Assembly (NCBI GenBank): GCA_009783675.1
Contig: WRDA01000115.1
Span: 1 to 5,282, forward strand
Direction of reading: 5' to 3'
DNA: 5,282 nucleotides
From: Symbiobacteriaceae bacterium
Lineage (GTDB): Bacteria; Bacillota; JAAYKD01; WRDA01
This document shows, one piece after another, positions 4,837 to 5,282 of the stretch (positions within the stretch are counted from its first letter, which is position 1; the number at the start of each line of letters is the position of its first letter). Under the pieces are notes generated by a model. It saw only the letters and a list, made by a program, of their open reading frames with translations, was not told where the DNA came from and ran no database searches. A program made the position numbers and the translations under genes.

Positions 4837-4923
4837 CTTTTCCAGCGGTAGATCGCAACCACAGTAAGCGCAGTATCCCCCCGTCTATTCCCATACCTCC
4901 AACCTTTTTTTGTGGTTTATCAT
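4591..4923 (-). pseudogene. HNH endonuclease gene interrupted by an in-frame amber codon
   Basis: An HNH nuclease gene of 110 codons, starting at ATG 4923 as an ATGA overlap with the upstream gene. Read in a single frame it gives MINHKKRLEVWE, then TAG (4887-4885), then TGGYCAYCGCDLPLEK, MQVDHVEPCSDGG and LLPACRSCNHYKG. The pattern is complete for the family: first Cys pair C18-x2-C21, catalytic D33-H34, N48, second Cys pair C53-x2-C56 followed by N57-H58. Related proteins carry a sense codon (often Lys or Gln) where the TAG stands, one base change away. So the only defect is a nonsense codon at position 13. Such HNH proteins near terminases assist packaging or nick DNA. Mutation, suppression or a sequencing error are all possible. 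Confidence 0.8.
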
Positions 4924-5237
4924 GTTTCTGCCCCAAAATATGCCTTTCTCACCCGTTCTGCTGCGGCTTCGGCTTCAGCCTCGGTTTGATAATAGTTTCC
5001 TGCCTCCCACGCATTTTGCGCAAAAGTCGAACCATGCTCTTCGAATGTTGATACCATACCAGTCGGATCAACACACCAGAATACATGGCCAATATCTGCT
5101 CGCCAGGGTGATGGTTCTTCCTCGATGACAAATTCGACCAGCGATTCTATTTCTGGATTATGCAGTTTGCGCAGAGTCAAATAGGCTTTGCATATTTCTA
5201 TAAGACCAGCATCGCCGGTAACAGTTATTTTAGGCAT
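4920..5237 (-). CDS. Hypothetical phage protein with GN-Y-x-T-EAEA motif (105 aa)
   Basis: Function unknown. The N-terminal half (MPKITVTGDAGLIEICKAYL, then LVEFVIEEEPS) is mixed alpha/beta. The C-terminal half, from VFWCVDPTGMVSTF to AGNYYQTEAEAEAAAERVRKAYF, matches a pattern common in small phage proteins: a Trp/Tyr strand, 'G-x-V', then 'GN-x-F/Y-x-T-x-EEAE' leading into a final helix. The family is uncharacterised, and the match is from memory. ATG at 5237 has AAAGGAAG seven bases upstream. The last codons overlap the HNH start (ATGA), so the two were meant to be translated together. Confidence 0.75.
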   Translation of the reverse strand: MPKITVTGDAGLIEICKAYLTLRKLHNPEIESLVEFVIEEEPSPWRADIGHVFWCVDPTGMVSTFEEHGSTFAQNAWEAGNYYQTEAEAEAAAERVRKAYFGAET

Positions 5238-5282
5238 TGTTTAGCTTCCTTTCAATGTTTCCGAAAAATCTGTTTACTTTGG
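5238..5282. other. Window edge upstream of the 105-aa gene
   Basis: Forty-five bases holding the ribosome binding site of the 105-aa gene and an AT-rich stretch. No promoter or gene end can be assigned with confidence; the operon probably continues to the right. Confidence 0.3.

Noticed and set aside
2708..4923. Genome-wide TAG recoding (TAG read as Gln) suggested by the HNH amber codon
   Set aside because: TAG ends three other genes (2708, 3521, 3802) right before the next start or a gap, and reading through adds only short, meaningless tails.

Overview
The window looks like part of a temperate phage or prophage from a Gram-positive host, most likely a Firmicute of the Clostridia type. The reasons are strong purine-rich Shine-Dalgarno sites (AGGAGG-like) before most genes, an ArpU/sigma-70-region-4-like regulator placed just before the packaging genes, small DUF551 and DUF7352-type accessory genes, an HNH endonuclease and a terminase pair. 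The host assignment is an inference from gene content, not from a marker gene.

Layout. Nearly everything is on the minus strand and is read right to left. From the right edge: a 105-aa phage protein (4920-5237); an HNH endonuclease gene joined to it by an ATGA overlap and interrupted by an in-frame amber codon (4591-4923); a 28-codon YopX-like minigene (4494-4580); a run of tightly packed small genes, many overlapping by 4-14 bases (4102-4461, 3857-4105, 3802-3870, 3521-3799, 3205-3501, 2850-3218, 2708-2848); and an ArpU-like late regulator (2180-2620). Then comes a regulatory gap with a candidate minus-strand promoter, a 17-base near-palindrome and a bidirectional terminator (2054-2183). The packaging module follows: small terminase (800-1252, TTG start) and large terminase (start at 803, running off the left edge).

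The only plus-strand genes are a HicA-HicB type II toxin-antitoxin pair (1402-2011), sitting between the regulator and the terminase genes and pointing against them. It has its own near-consensus promoter with a 6-2-6 palindrome in the spacer, probably the HicB operator. The cassette is flanked by a perfect 14-base direct repeat (1253-1266 and 2027-2040), and the left copy is the ribosome binding site of the small terminase. This suggests that hicAB is an inserted cargo ('moron') cassette placed in the leader of the packaging operon.

How it may work: the right-hand operon gives early/middle phage functions and ends with the ArpU-like regulator, which would switch on the packaging genes. The hicAB unit would be expressed independently from its own autoregulated promoter, and late transcription from the regulator side would run antisense through it. 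The most notable items are the repeat-flanked hicAB insertion, the amber-interrupted HNH gene and the promoter/palindrome/terminator block before the packaging module.
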